Source of the DNA: CAYOBW01 sp964402115
GTDB lineage: Bacteria; Verrucomicrobiota; Kiritimatiellia; UBA8416; CAYOBW01
Length of the DNA: 22,422 nucleotides
Direction: 5' to 3'
NCBI GenBank assembly: GCA_964402115.1
Contig: CAYOBW010000109.1
Location: 1-22,422 of the forward strand
Shown in pieces: positions 22,284 to 22,422 of the stretch (positions are counted from its first letter, which is position 1; every line of letters begins with the position of its first letter). The position numbers were made by a program, and so were the translations under genes. Below the pieces are notes generated by a model, which was given only the letters and a program-made list of their open reading frames with translations, was not told where the DNA came from and made no database searches.

Positions 22284-22312
22284 ATCATATGGCACCCAGG
22301 CAGCGGGCGCAA
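22284..22312 (-). promoter_or_regulatory. Sigma70-like promoter of the membrane-protein pair
   Basis: Minus strand: TTGCGC (22307-22312), a 17-base spacer, TATGAT (22284-22289), then 6 bases to the ATG at 22277. The predicted transcription start falls on or next to the ATG. Confidence 0.55.
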
Positions 22313-22422
22313 CTTCGGATGTGAGCACGAATGGGTGCGATTTCACTTCCCGGTCATCTGAAGAGGCCGGCTGCATTCCTCACAGGCTGGGGCTGCGACG
22401 AACACAAAGGATTGCCGACCAC

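Noticed and set aside
20994..22361. A 455-residue plus-strand frame across the two right-end membrane genes
   Set aside because: It is Thr/Arg/Pro-rich without hydrophobic organisation, while the minus strand gives two well-formed multi-TM proteins with a shared motif.

Overview
The window is GC-rich, densely coded bacterial DNA with no rRNA, tRNA, CRISPR array or intact transposon. Signal peptides, a small outer-membrane-type beta-barrel ending in Phe, peptidoglycan-salvage enzymes and sigma70-like promoters point to a Gram-negative (diderm) bacterium. The gene families and the 100-N scaffold gap suggest a metagenome-assembled genome, possibly from the Planctomycetota-Verrucomicrobiota-Kiritimatiellota area. 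That placement is inference from gene content, not from a marker gene.

Left end: a two-TM protein of unknown function (141-854, minus) diverges from a small secreted beta-barrel gene (1115-1627). Between their promoters lies a 143-base nested imperfect palindrome (918-1060) flanked by GCGGC on both sides.

Operon A (plus, about 1115 or 1694 to 9532) is tightly coupled by ATGA/GTGA overlaps. It encodes a secreted Deg9-like serine protease, a paralogous pseudoprotease that has lost all three catalytic residues, and a membrane-anchored Pro-rich/SH3-like/coiled-coil protein with two C9 tracts. It continues with a NamZ (DUF1343) exo-N-acetylmuramidase without a signal peptide, a fused MurU-AmgK protein (MurNAc uridylyltransferase plus MurNAc kinase), and a zinc-ribbon membrane protein. 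Together NamZ, AmgK and MurU would turn cell-wall fragments into UDP-MurNAc without passing through GlcNAc, next to an envelope proteolysis pair.

Middle: a stand-alone coaB (minus, 9516-10175) overlaps the end of operon A by 17 bases. Divergent from it is a plus-strand cluster from a good promoter at 10345: a metal-dependent amidohydrolase with a large extra C-terminal domain, a secreted predicted beta-rich protein coupled by GTGA, and a multi-domain membrane protein interrupted by a 100-N assembly gap (13945-14044).

Chaperone operon (15497-20710): a promoter precedes DUF2760, a short Hsp70-like protein (590 aa) and a longer Hsp70-like protein (942 aa) with a Pro/Gln linker and a helical DUF3731-type C-terminus. 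No DnaJ or GrpE is present.

Right end (minus): two multi-TM proteins share a C-terminal Q-x4-LRP-x2-G-x2-D signature. Their promoter lies so close to the chosen ATG that the mRNA may be leaderless. Nothing can be assigned in 1-140 or 22313-22422. Family assignments come from recognising motifs by eye; no database search was run.
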